From NCBI GenBank assembly GCA_000733415.1, contig KL662191.1, positions 3,624,867 to 3,688,866 of the forward strand: a DNA stretch of 64,000 nt, in the 5' to 3' direction. The first letter of the stretch is position 1; each line of letters starts with the position of its first letter. The notes beneath the pieces were generated by a model that was not told the DNA's origin, made no database searches, and worked only from the letters and a program-made list of their open reading frames with translations. Positions 51,104 through 59,452 of this stretch are shown in pieces. The position numbers and the translations under genes were made by a program. This stretch comes from [Leptolyngbya] sp. JSC-1 (GTDB lineage Bacteria; Cyanobacteriota; Cyanobacteriia; Elainellales; Elainellaceae).

Positions 51104-51925
51104 ATGCAGTTTGATCATTTTTTGACTCGTTTTTTGACTCGTTTTCTGAAGGCGCTGAATCTGGTGCTCCTGCTAGTGGGCGCAGCCCTAGTTTTGTTGC
51201 CCCTAGTTGTGGTGCTGAGAGCCGCCTTTAGTGCTACCCCATTGCTCGAAGGCTGGACCTTGGCCAATCTACAAACCGCATGGCAGCGGGGCCATTTTCT
51301 CTTAGCCTTTGCCAACTCAACGCTGGTGGCGCTGGCCGTGACCGGCTTCCAGATTCTGACTTCCACCCTAGCGGGATATGCCTTGGCTCGCCTCAAGTTT
51401 TGGGGACAGCAAACCGTTTTGCTGGTGATTTTGGCTACCCTGGTGATTCCGTTTCAGCTCCTAGTAATTCCAATTTTCTTGATCCTGAAAACGGGCCATT
51501 TAATCAACACCTACGGCGCGCTAATTCTGCCTACTGCGGCTAATGGCTTTGGCATTTTTTTGCTCAAACAGTTTTTTCAGACCATTCCTGTGGAGCTAGA
51601 GGAAGCTGCCGCTCTGGATGGGGCAACTCGGCTGCAAATCTTGGTTCGAGTAATTCTGCCGTTGGCTCGTCCCGCCATGCTGACCCTATTTCTCTTCACC
51701 TTCATTGGAGAGTGGAACGATTTGTTTAAGCCGCTGGTATTCACTACCAGGCCGGAGTTGCGGACCGTTCAGCTTGCCTTAGCCGAATTTCAGGAGCAGT
51801 TTACCAACAATTGGTCGTTGCTGATGGCAGCAGTTGTAATTTCGACTCTACCGATCGTACTGCTGTTCATAGCCTGCCAGCGCCAATTCACTCGCGGAAT
51901 TGCCGCATCCGGAATCAAGAGCTGA
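51104..51925 (+). CDS. ABC transporter permease for carbohydrates
   Basis: This 273-residue membrane protein belongs to the MalG-like permease group. Six helices are visible, the first at LNLVLLLVGAALVLLPLVVVL. The EAA loop that contacts the ATPase is ELEEAAALDGATRLQILVRVILPLARPAM. Binding-protein and ATPase genes and a partner permease are not nearby, so it must work with subunits encoded elsewhere. A short direct repeat (TTTTTTGACTCG) near the start encodes LTRF repeats. Confidence 0.88.
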   Translation: MQFDHFLTRFLTRFLKALNLVLLLVGAALVLLPLVVVLRAAFSATPLLEGWTLANLQTAWQRGHFLLAFANSTLVALAVTGFQILTSTLAGYALARLKFWGQQTVLLVILATLVIPFQLLVIPIFLILKTGHLINTYGALILPTAANGFGIFLLKQFFQTIPVELEEAAALDGATRLQILVRVILPLARPAMLTLFLFTFIGEWNDLFKPLVFTTRPELRTVQLALAEFQEQFTNNWSLLMAAVVISTLPIVLLFIACQRQFTRGIAASGIKS

Positions 51926-52323
51926 TCCTATGAAGCTAGTAGAGGCCATTAGAGCCTATCCAAAAACCCTTCGGAGTTTTGAAATTCAAAAACTCTGACG
52001 AGTTTACTGATTTGTAGGTAGTCAGAGAAATCGGATAGGTAGTAACAGAGCTTCATAAAAGCAGCCCACTGACATTTGATACCTTAAGAAATGTTACTGT
52101 CCCCCAACTTAGCGGCGAAATTACGGCAAACATGGCAAGATCTAAGTACTTTAGATCAGGGCAATCTGAGTCACACCAGCCGGTATGCCTCTTTAGAGAG
52201 GGCTGACTGTGGTTCGGTTGCAGGATTGCTGATGTAAGCGGTACCTGCCATCGCTACTTTGTTCTGGCAGTCTAGCTGCTTCGCTTTAACCTTAAAAGAA
52301 TAATTTGGACCTAAACTGTAAAA
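51926..52323. other. Intergenic region after the permease gene
   Basis: No gene is supported in this 398-base gap. A hairpin of GAGTTTT (51974-51980) and its complement AAAACTC (51989-51995) lies about 50 bp after the permease stop but lacks a T tract. Confidence 0.4.
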
Positions 52324-52536
52324 ATGACTACTCCAAATGAGTTTACTCAGTGTTTGAACCTAGCTGGAGCACTTGATTTGATTACCTCTAGCCGCACCGT
52401 TGGGGGAGTCCTCTACGTCTACAACGCTGCAGGCTATGCAAAATCCTGGGAGAGCTTCATTGCCGAATATCCCTTGGAGCGGTTGCAGGCAATGGTCAAA
52501 AATCAACGGCAGCTACCTAAGTTTAGATCCACTTAA
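52324..52536 (+). CDS. Small protein of unknown function
   Basis: This 70-residue protein has a GALDLITSSRTVGGVLYVYNAAGYAKSWESF core and an end with YPLERLQAMVKNQRQLPKF. I recognise similar short cyanobacterial proteins without a function. There is no obvious ribosome binding site. The stop codon lies in the first unit of a 12-bp tandem triplicate, so the original 3' end may have differed. Confidence 0.5.
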   Translation: MTTPNEFTQCLNLAGALDLITSSRTVGGVLYVYNAAGYAKSWESFIAEYPLERLQAMVKNQRQLPKFRST

Positions 52537-52562
52537 GCATCCACTTAAGCATCCACTTAAGC
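52527..52562. repeat. Three tandem copies of a 12-bp unit
   Basis: ATCCACTTAAGC is repeated three times exactly at 52527-52538, 52539-52550 and 52551-52562. It covers the stop of the 70-residue gene and ends two bases before the next possible start. Confidence 0.9.
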
Positions 52563-52564
52563 AA

Positions 52565-52681
52565 ATGAATGGCTCAGGCTTTTTTGACCCCCTTAACCCT
52601 TGGAGTCTTTGGGTCCCCCTCTGTTTGCTGGGGCTAATTTTTCTGGCGGCAATTTACTTTGTTCGCGTTAGTATCAGGTAG
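52565..52681 (+). CDS. Possible 38-residue membrane peptide
   Basis: From the ATG at 52565 the frame encodes one clear membrane helix (WSLWVPLCLLGLIFLAAIYFV) and a short basic end, then stops at 52681. There is no strong Shine-Dalgarno. A lone small membrane protein just before scpA is plausible, but the frame could be chance. Confidence 0.35.
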   Translation: MNGSGFFDPLNPWSLWVPLCLLGLIFLAAIYFVRVSIR

Positions 52682-52702
52682 TAGCCGTTATGCCAACTTG
52701 CC

Positions 52703-53611
52703 ATGACTCTTTCCCTGGCTCAGAACGCCATTGCTCTACTGATCGATCTGGCAGAGCGGGGAGAGATTGACCCTTGGGATGTGCAGGTGATCGAGGTGAT
52801 CGATCGCTTCTTGAGTAAGTTAAAGCCGACGGAAGCCACAGAAGCAGGTTCAACAGGGCGGCCACCCTATGAGGCAGATTTGTTTGAATCTGGACAAGCA
52901 TTTCTCTATGCTTCGATTTTGCTGTTGTTGAAGGCGGATAGTTTAGCTCGTTTGGAGTCTGACAATACCAACGAGGCAGAACCGGCTGAGTTTTTAGAAG
53001 ATGTCATCCTGGACCGTCCGCTTCTAATGCGATTGGAGCAGCAAATTCGGCGTCGAGCGACAGCCCCACCAGTGCAGAAGCGGCAAGTCACCTTGCAGGA
53101 GTTGATTGCTCAGCTCAATCTGATCGCGACAGCGATGGCGGATCCCAAACCCCGGCGATCGGTGCGGCGGCCCCGACCTCAATCGCGCACCCAAGCGATG
53201 CGAGCCATTGCCCAACTGGCCCATGAAGAAAATCTGTCGGAAATTGCGGCGGTGTTAGAGACATTTTTGGCTGAGCATTGGCAACAGTTCAATCAGGTCA
53301 ATCAGGAACAAGACTGGCTAGATTTTGAATCACTGCTGCAATTTTGGTCAGCTGCTCAGATCGAAACGCCATCCCCTAGCTCAGCAAAAGCCAAATCTAG
53401 CGAACCGTCTGCTTCCACAGTTCATGCCCCCACCCATGCCCCAACCATTCACGATAGGGTGGGCGTGTTTTGGGCACTATTATTCTTGTCAGCCCAATCT
53501 AAAGTGGAGCTGGCACAGCAAGAGTTTTACCAAGATCTGCGCATTCGCAGTCTGGTGCCTCCCTCGAAAGATACCGATGCCCCGGATGCAGCTCTACCAC
53601 CGTTAGATTGA
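52703..53611 (+). CDS. scpA: Segregation and condensation protein A
   Basis: This 302-residue protein is ScpA, the kleisin partner of SMC and ScpB in chromosome condensation. The N-terminal helical domain begins AIALLIDLAERGEIDPWDVQVIEVIDRFLS, the IDPWDV motif of the family, followed by FLYASILLLLKADSL. The C-terminal winged helix is represented by VGVFWALLFLSAQSKVELAQQEFYQDLRI. An internal low-complexity stretch around residues 210-230 is typical. It is followed by an NDP-sugar synthase gene 219 bp on, a neighbourhood I recall in other cyanobacteria. Confidence 0.93.
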   Translation: MTLSLAQNAIALLIDLAERGEIDPWDVQVIEVIDRFLSKLKPTEATEAGSTGRPPYEADLFESGQAFLYASILLLLKADSLARLESDNTNEAEPAEFLEDVILDRPLLMRLEQQIRRRATAPPVQKRQVTLQELIAQLNLIATAMADPKPRRSVRRPRPQSRTQAMRAIAQLAHEENLSEIAAVLETFLAEHWQQFNQVNQEQDWLDFESLLQFWSAAQIETPSPSSAKAKSSEPSASTVHAPTHAPTIHDRVGVFWALLFLSAQSKVELAQQEFYQDLRIRSLVPPSKDTDAPDAALPPLD

Positions 53612-53759
53612 TTGAAATCTTGCGAAATTCATCATCATGATTTCGTTGAGTTTTGCTTGTAGTGTGAATTGGATGTGAATTCTACAAAATTGTCGTAGCC
53701 GATCTGATCTTTTTCAAAGATTATGAAAAACTGGAGAGAGCTAACTGCGTTGTTATCGT

Positions 53760-53800
53760 GCATCCAGCATTGCGCATCCAGTATTGTGCATCCAGTGTCA
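53760..53800. repeat. Tandem 14-bp repeats upstream of the NDP-sugar synthase gene
   Basis: GCATCCAGCATTGC, then GCATCCAGTATTGT, then a partial third copy GCATCCAGTGTC lie at 53760, 53774 and 53788. They are about 35 bp before the start, in the likely promoter or leader region. Confidence 0.8.
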
Positions 53801-53830
53801 ACAGCTCAGGTTGAAGAGGACTAGAAGTTT

Positions 53831-54997
53831 ATGAAAGCCATGATTTTGGCAGCCGGTAAGGGGACGCGGGTTCGTCCAATCACCTATACCACCCCTAAGC
53901 CAATGATTCAGATCCTGCAAAAGCCCGTAATGGAGTTTCTGGTCGAACTCTTGAGGCAGCATGGCTTCAACGAGATCATGGTCAATGTCAGCCATTTGGC
54001 GCACGAAATTGAAAATTACTTCCGGGATGGTCAACGCTTTGGCGTGCAAATTGCCTATTCGTTCGAGGGCCGGATTGTTGATGGCGAGCTAATTGGAGAA
54101 GCATTAGGCTCAGCCGGAGGCATGCGACGTATCCAGGATTTCAACCCCTTCTTTAACGATACGTTTGTGGTTCTCTGTGGTGATGCGCTGATCGATCTCG
54201 ATCTCACCGAAGCAGTGCGTCAACATCGGGAGAAGGGAGCCATCGCTACTGTTGTGACCAAAACCGTGCCGCGAGAAGAAGTCTCTAGCTATGGTGTGGT
54301 GGTGACCGACGAGCAGGGGCGGATCAAAGCTTTCCAGGAAAAACCCTCAGTGGCCGAGGCATTGAGCACCAACATCAATACCGGGATTTACATTTTTGAA
54401 CCAGAGATTTTCAAATACATTCCCTCGGGTGTGGAATATGACATTGGTGGCCAGCTTTTTCCTAAGCTCGTGCAGGCAGGTGCTCCCTTCTATGCCATTG
54501 CCATGAACTTTGAATGGGTGGATATTGGCAAAGTGCCCGACTACTGGCAAGCCATTCGAGATGTGTTGCGCGGCAAAATCAAAAATGTGCAAATCCCAGG
54601 ACAGGAAGTTGCGCCGGGAATTTACACTGGCCTGAACGTAGCCGTGAATTGGGACAAGGTAGACATTCGAGGCCCAGTTTACATCGGCGGCATGACCCGG
54701 ATTGAAGATGGTGCCACCATTATTGGTCCGGCGATGATTGGCCCAAGCTGCCATATTTGTAGCAATGCCACAGTAGATAATAGCGTGATCTTTGAATACT
54801 CTCGCTTGGGGCCGGGGGTGCGCTTGGTGGATAAGCTAGTGTACGGTCGTTACTGCGTCGATAAAACGGGAGCCGCGATCGATGTACAGGCTGCTGCCCT
54901 CGATTGGTTGATTACGGATACTCGTCAAATCATGCCGGCTAGTCCACCCGAAGAGCACCGGGCGATTGTGGAACTGCTGAGTATCGACAGCAAATAG
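53831..54997 (+). CDS. NDP-sugar synthase (mannose-1-phosphate guanylyltransferase-like)
   Basis: This 388-residue protein has the nucleotidyltransferase signature MKAMILAAGKGTRVRPITY and the sugar-phosphate lysine in TTPKPMIQI. Further motifs are VVLCGDALIDLDL (metal-binding Asp), FQEKPS and NTGIYIFEPEI. The last 120 residues are a left-handed beta helix with hexapeptide repeats (GPVYIGGMTRIEDGATIIGP). Closest relatives are GDP-mannose or dTDP-glucose type enzymes; the exact sugar cannot be fixed. It supplies activated sugar for polysaccharides such as those of the WbaP operon 48 kb away. Confidence 0.88.
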   Translation: MKAMILAAGKGTRVRPITYTTPKPMIQILQKPVMEFLVELLRQHGFNEIMVNVSHLAHEIENYFRDGQRFGVQIAYSFEGRIVDGELIGEALGSAGGMRRIQDFNPFFNDTFVVLCGDALIDLDLTEAVRQHREKGAIATVVTKTVPREEVSSYGVVVTDEQGRIKAFQEKPSVAEALSTNINTGIYIFEPEIFKYIPSGVEYDIGGQLFPKLVQAGAPFYAIAMNFEWVDIGKVPDYWQAIRDVLRGKIKNVQIPGQEVAPGIYTGLNVAVNWDKVDIRGPVYIGGMTRIEDGATIIGPAMIGPSCHICSNATVDNSVIFEYSRLGPGVRLVDKLVYGRYCVDKTGAAIDVQAAALDWLITDTRQIMPASPPEEHRAIVELLSIDSK

Positions 54998-55251
54998 GTG
55001 GAAATTAAAGAACGAGGACAAATGGGCTGGTGGGCTGCTAGCGGTTTCCTCCAACCCGGCAGGCCAATCTCTGCCCGACCTGGCGAGTCCGTGTTGCATC
55101 CAAGGCCAAGCGGCTCCTGCCCCTCGCTTCTTGTCAGCCTTACCCCTCTGCTGATCGCAGCACACTCAAAACTCAAGATTCCGTCTTTCACTACTGCTCT
55201 CTGCTGCGCTCTCTGCTTCACAGTATCCTAGGGAATGAAGGACTCAAGGTG

Positions 55252-55938
55252 ATGCATATGAGTGCAGCGACGGAATCGATAGAACTTGTAGTCTACCAGG
55301 GGCAATTTGGCGAATTTACAATTACCGCTGCGGATCGACGAGGAGTGGTAATTTATCGAGCCGGACTGATGGTAGCCGCCCTGTGTTTTGCCATTGGGGC
55401 AACACTGGTGCTCTGGCGAGCTAATGATCCAGCCGTGCAGATGGCGGTGACTCCGCTCTACACCCTATTTACGGTTGCTCTAGGGGTGGGTTTAGCAACC
55501 ATCCATATCTATCTGGCCGCATTGCATCGAGCACTCCAGATCTTTTGGTTGATTGGTACAGTAGCATCCTTGTCGGTGGCCCACTTCTACTCCGAACCGT
55601 TTGCTGTCACGGTGTATCAGCATCCAGAGACCATTTTGGGCGTTGGCTTCACCTTCGCTGCTTTGACGGGCATTTTTTTCAAAGAAGCATTTTGTTTTAA
55701 TCGGTTAGAAACCAAACTCTTAACGCTGATTGTGCCGCTGCTGCTGCTTGGCCATTGGTTGGGCGTTCTGCCCCTCATCGCAGAAAAAATCCTGCTGGCT
55801 GCTTGGGCCGTGCTATTCGTAATTTTTGCTCTCCGAAAAGCCTTTCAGCCCATTCCTCCCGATATTGGAGACAAGAGCGTGTTCGAGTATCTAAAACAAC
55901 AGTCAAAGCAGCAATCCAAGCAGCAGACAGTGGTCTAG
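55252..55938 (+). CDS. DUF2301 membrane protein
   Basis: The start is uncertain among ATGs at 55252 and 55258 and a GTG at 55249; AAGG lies just upstream. The product of about 228 residues begins with the cyanobacterial DUF2301 signature VYQGQFGEFTITAADRRGVVIYR. Six or so membrane helices follow, including a GIFFKEAFCFNRLETK loop. The last residues are glutamine- and lysine-rich from a short SKQQ repeat. The function is unknown. It lies on the same strand as dprA. Confidence 0.85.
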   Translation: MHMSAATESIELVVYQGQFGEFTITAADRRGVVIYRAGLMVAALCFAIGATLVLWRANDPAVQMAVTPLYTLFTVALGVGLATIHIYLAALHRALQIFWLIGTVASLSVAHFYSEPFAVTVYQHPETILGVGFTFAALTGIFFKEAFCFNRLETKLLTLIVPLLLLGHWLGVLPLIAEKILLAAWAVLFVIFALRKAFQPIPPDIGDKSVFEYLKQQSKQQSKQQTVV

Positions 55939-56126
55939 ATCCTCCTGTAGCTCGTCAATGCTTTTGGGCATACTGAAGCTGACACAGGCTCAAGCACACG
56001 AGTTCCGGCTGAATGGCTGATAGGGGCGACGGCAGATTTAACTGGGCGTTGGCTGCTGAATCGGCCTGACCAACAGATGCTCTGAGCGGTGGTTAGGGTG
56101 GTTTACAGACGCAGAAGGAGCATTCA

Positions 56127-57287
56127 GTGACAGCACGCGCATACTGGTTAGCATGGTCGCAAATTCCAGGAGTTGGTACCATTTTGCTCAAGCGTCTGCA
56201 CGAACAGTTTGGCTGTGTTTCAGTGGCGTGGGAAGCGGATGCTGTCGATCTAGAAACTGTGGAGGGAATTGGCTGGCAGACCGTTGAAGTGATTTTGAAA
56301 GAACGACAAAAGCTGGATCCAGAGCTGCTGCTAGAACAGCACGAACAAGCCAATCCCTACTTTTGGACTCCTGCCGATCCGGACTATCCTCGCTGGCTGT
56401 TTGAAATTCCCGATCCGCCATCTGTGCTTTACTACCGGGGCCAGGTTGAGCGGCTAGAAAATCAGGGTATGACACCCACCGTCGCGATTGTCGGCACTCG
56501 CAGCCCGACTGACTATGGTAGACGCTGGACTCGTCGCTTAAGCTCCACCTTGGCGCAGGTCGGATTCACGATCGTGTCTGGCTTGGCAGAAGGCATTGAC
56601 ACCGAAGCCCATCAAAGTTGTCTGGCGGTCGGCGGACGCACGATTGCTGTGTTGGGAACCGGTGTGGATGTGGTTTATCCCTACTTCAATCGCGGCCTCA
56701 GCAAACAAATTGCCAAACAAGGATTATTAGTGAGCGAGTATCCGGCTGGCACTCAGCCCGATCGGGTTCATTTTCCCCGCCGCAATCGCATCATTGCTGG
56801 CTTGTGTCAGGCCACACTGGTGATCGAAGCACCGCAAAAATCGGGTTCTTTGATTACGGCCAGACTGGCCAACGAATACGGACGAGACGTTTATGTCCTA
56901 CCCGGCACTTTAGACAACCCCAAGGCAAGAGGTTGTTTGCAGATGCTCAGCCAAGGTGCTCAGCTGATTTTGGGAGAATCCCAATTGCTAGAAATGCTAA
57001 ATACTCTGCCTCGCCTTGAGCAATCAACACTCCAACAACCTACAACAGAGCAGCTTTCGCTCTTATCCAGTCCTGGCCGGTCGCATCCTGCACCGGTGGC
57101 AGAACCCGCCAACCTAGAGCCTGAATTGCAACAAGTCTTACAGGCCGTTGCCGCAGAACCAGTTTCTCTAGATTTAATTGTGCAAAACGCTGGGCTAGCA
57201 ACCAGTGCGGTATTGAGTGCTTTGACTCGGCTAGAGCTAATGGGGTTGGTCTCGGAACTACCCGGAATGCGATACCAGCGTGGATAA
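56127..57287 (+). CDS. dprA: DNA-processing protein DprA
   Basis: A GTG start with AAGGAG seven bases upstream gives 386 residues. Residues 1-70 are a helical/HhH domain (ARAYWLAWSQIPGVGTILLKRL). The Rossmann core follows: VAIVGTRSPTDYGRRWTRRL, GFTIVSGLAEGIDTEAHQ, TIAVLGTGVDVVYP, FPRRNRIIAGL and GSLITARLANEYGRDVYVLPG. The C-terminal winged helix carries LDLIVQNAGLATSAVLSALTRLELMGLV. DprA loads RecA on incoming single-stranded DNA in natural transformation. Confidence 0.95.
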   Translation: MTARAYWLAWSQIPGVGTILLKRLHEQFGCVSVAWEADAVDLETVEGIGWQTVEVILKERQKLDPELLLEQHEQANPYFWTPADPDYPRWLFEIPDPPSVLYYRGQVERLENQGMTPTVAIVGTRSPTDYGRRWTRRLSSTLAQVGFTIVSGLAEGIDTEAHQSCLAVGGRTIAVLGTGVDVVYPYFNRGLSKQIAKQGLLVSEYPAGTQPDRVHFPRRNRIIAGLCQATLVIEAPQKSGSLITARLANEYGRDVYVLPGTLDNPKARGCLQMLSQGAQLILGESQLLEMLNTLPRLEQSTLQQPTTEQLSLLSSPGRSHPAPVAEPANLEPELQQVLQAVAAEPVSLDLIVQNAGLATSAVLSALTRLELMGLVSELPGMRYQRG

Positions 57288-57392
57288 GCATCGAGTAACC
57301 CGTTCAGCAAAAATCGCTTGACCAACTCACGGTTCTCTAGTGCTATTTTCTAGTGCCATAAGCTATTACCCTACAAATGCTCGGAGGCTCTG

Positions 57393-57788
57393 ATGCTGCA
57401 AGGCAAAACTCTGCGGGTTGCCCGCCCAACGGATCGGCTCAACGCAGTAGTTCGGTTCTACACAGACGGACTAGGGCTACAGATTATTGACCACTTCGAA
57501 AACCATGAAGGCTTTGATGGGGTAATGGTTGGGATGGCAGGGGGACCTTATCACTTCGAGTTCACCCATCATCGCGGACATTCAGTCGGTCGTGCACCAA
57601 CGCACGATCATCTGATTGTGTTTTATTTGCCTGATCGCCAGGAGTGGCAGCAGATCGTTGACCACATGAAAGCATCTGGCTACGAGCCGGTCGCATCCTA
57701 TAACCCCTATTGGGATCGGTGTGGAGTAACGTTTGAAGATCCGGATGGGTATCGCGTGGTTCTCCAGAATGCAGCTTGGGAGCTATAA
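57393..57788 (+). CDS. VOC family (glyoxalase-like) protein
   Basis: CGGAGG supports the ATG. The 131-residue protein has two beta-alpha-beta-beta-beta halves: VARPTDRLNAVVRFYTDGLGLQIIDHFE, then YHFEFTHH in the first half, and a second metal/acid site with HDHLIVFYLPD and FEDPDGYRVVLQN in the second. The GLGL and DPDGYRV signatures are typical of the vicinal oxygen chelate fold. The substrate is unknown. It is 32 bp before the GDPD gene and may be co-transcribed with it. Confidence 0.9.
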   Translation: MLQGKTLRVARPTDRLNAVVRFYTDGLGLQIIDHFENHEGFDGVMVGMAGGPYHFEFTHHRGHSVGRAPTHDHLIVFYLPDRQEWQQIVDHMKASGYEPVASYNPYWDRCGVTFEDPDGYRVVLQNAAWEL

Positions 57789-57820
57789 GGGTAGAACCGC
57801 AGTTGCATCTTTGAGGATTT

Positions 57821-58852
57821 ATGAGCCTACGCGCTTATCCCACCCTAACCGGTCAACCGCCGACTGTGATTGCCCATCGAGGCGCAAGCGGTTATTTGCC
57901 TGAGCACACCCTAGCCGCCTACCAACTAGCCATCGAGCAAGGCACAGACTTCATTGAACCCGATTTAGTTGCGACGCTGGATGGTGTATTGATTGCCCGT
58001 CACGAACCCAATTTGCTGCACACAACAAATGTAGCTGAGCTGACTAACTTTGCCGATCGTAGAACGCAGGTAGTAATCGATGGTATTGAGCAGGAAGGCT
58101 TTTTCTGTCATCACTTCACGCTGGCGGAAATCAAGCAGCTACGGGCTAGGCAACCGCATCCGTATCGCGATCAGTCCTATAACGATCGGTTCGAGATTCC
58201 AACCTTATCGGAAATTATTGACTTGGTGCAGCAAGTTGAAGCCACCACTGGACGCAAAATTGGTATCTACCCCGAAACTAAGCATCCAACCTACTTTGCC
58301 CAGCTTGGCTTGGCGTTAGAACAGCGGTTGATTACAACGCTAGTGGCTCAGCGTTTCACCGCACCCGATCGCGTTTGGATTCAATCCTTTGAGGTAACAA
58401 ACTTAAAAGATACGCTGCCCAGCTTGATGCGTGTCGCCGGAATTCAGCTACCGCTGGTGCAGTTGTTTGGGCCAGGATCCCAGCAGCCCTATGATTTTGT
58501 CGTCAACCATGACCCACGTACCTACGCAGACCTGCTCATGCCGGACCGTCTCGACATGTTCGTTTCCTCCTATGCCAGCGCGATTGGGGTTTGGAAACGC
58601 AATTTTGTGTTAGCTGAAGCTACAGTGAATGGCAGCGAACACCTCACTGGTGAAATTTTGCCATTGGTGAGCAATGCCCACACCGCCGGCTTACAGACGC
58701 ATGTCTACACATTTCGCAACGAAGCTATTTTTTTAGCAACGACCTATGCCGGCGATCCCATCGCGGAATACCAACAGTTCTATACGCTTGGTGTAGATGG
58801 CGTATTTTCCGATTTTCCCGATACAGCTCGACAGGCAATGGCTGCCAACTAG
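57821..58852 (+). CDS. glpQ: Glycerophosphodiester phosphodiesterase
   Basis: GAGG lies six bases before the ATG. This 343-residue enzyme has the GDPD motif VIAHRGASGYLPEHTLAAYQLAIEQGTDFIEPDL (the catalytic His in HRGASG and the E-x-D metal pair). A second HEPNL segment (near residue 65) and a YPETKHPTYF region (near 148) follow. It is of the longer GlpQ type, with an insertion between the first metal site and the second His. It releases glycerol-3-phosphate from glycerophosphodiesters. No signal peptide is visible, so the cellular location is uncertain. Confidence 0.9.
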   Translation: MSLRAYPTLTGQPPTVIAHRGASGYLPEHTLAAYQLAIEQGTDFIEPDLVATLDGVLIARHEPNLLHTTNVAELTNFADRRTQVVIDGIEQEGFFCHHFTLAEIKQLRARQPHPYRDQSYNDRFEIPTLSEIIDLVQQVEATTGRKIGIYPETKHPTYFAQLGLALEQRLITTLVAQRFTAPDRVWIQSFEVTNLKDTLPSLMRVAGIQLPLVQLFGPGSQQPYDFVVNHDPRTYADLLMPDRLDMFVSSYASAIGVWKRNFVLAEATVNGSEHLTGEILPLVSNAHTAGLQTHVYTFRNEAIFLATTYAGDPIAEYQQFYTLGVDGVFSDFPDTARQAMAAN

Positions 58853-58970
58853 CCGCTCAACTAGCCACAACTCAGGCAAATTTTGCTCTAGCCAACTCGA
58901 CTCAATCTGACGAAACGGAAGCGAGTGCGATACCATCCTTATAATTATGTAAGCCGCAACACAGTTGCTT

Positions 58971-59333
58971 ATGGAGCCAGACTCATTACCAACAGAGGTG
59001 ATTCTGAATCACCCGCAGCGAACCCTCGGCAATATTCGCCTCGATTGGAATCCCCAACCAGGAGCCTATCTCGACCTAGAAGGCAAAACCTACACCGTAC
59101 TAGAGCGGCGGCATCGGTATCAGTTTAAGTCCGGAAAATATCGCTTGCAGAAAATAGCGCTCTACGTTCAATCCGCCAAACGCCCAGAAGAAATGAGCTG
59201 GGTGGATGGCCATTGGGTGATTGGCGATGCCACCTGTCGGTTTAACGCCCACTCTGAACTCGTCCGCTGTGCCGTCAACCCCTCTGGCCCCTGCCAGACC
59301 TGCCGCTTTTACGAATGCGAACCCGCAAGCTGA
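58971..59333 (+). CDS. DUF6464-like protein
   Basis: The ATG at 58971 follows an in-frame TTG. The 120-residue product has a beta-rich core (RTLGNIRLDWNPQPGAYLDL, TYTVLERRHRYQFKSGKYRL) and a cysteine cluster at the end, DATCRF, LVRCAVNP, GPCQTCRFYECEPAS. The end cluster has the C-x-x-C-x4-C spacing of a zinc or iron-sulphur site. I associate this pattern with a conserved cyanobacterial family (DUF6464), of unknown role. A convergent hairpin follows. Confidence 0.75.
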   Translation: MEPDSLPTEVILNHPQRTLGNIRLDWNPQPGAYLDLEGKTYTVLERRHRYQFKSGKYRLQKIALYVQSAKRPEEMSWVDGHWVIGDATCRFNAHSELVRCAVNPSGPCQTCRFYECEPAS

Positions 59334-59413
59334 AGCGGTTCTTCAATTCTTTAGTTGATTGAATGCTTAAATCCTGATCGATCCATCACGATTGGCTCTG
59401 CTTAGTCGTTTGA

Positions 59414-59438
59414 GAGGATGTTTGCAAGTAACATCCTC
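59414..59438. terminator. Perfect 9-bp hairpin between convergent genes
   Basis: GAGGATGTT at 59414-59422 and AACATCCTC at 59430-59438 flank a 7-base loop between the ends of the DUF6464-like gene and the PPC-repeat gene. It probably serves both as a terminator, although neither side has a strong T run. Confidence 0.5.
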
Positions 59439-59452
59439 CCAGCAAGATTTCC

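Noticed and set aside
51988..52036. Intrinsic terminator of the permease gene
   Set aside because: The stem is AT-rich and no T tract follows, so I only mention it in the gap entry.
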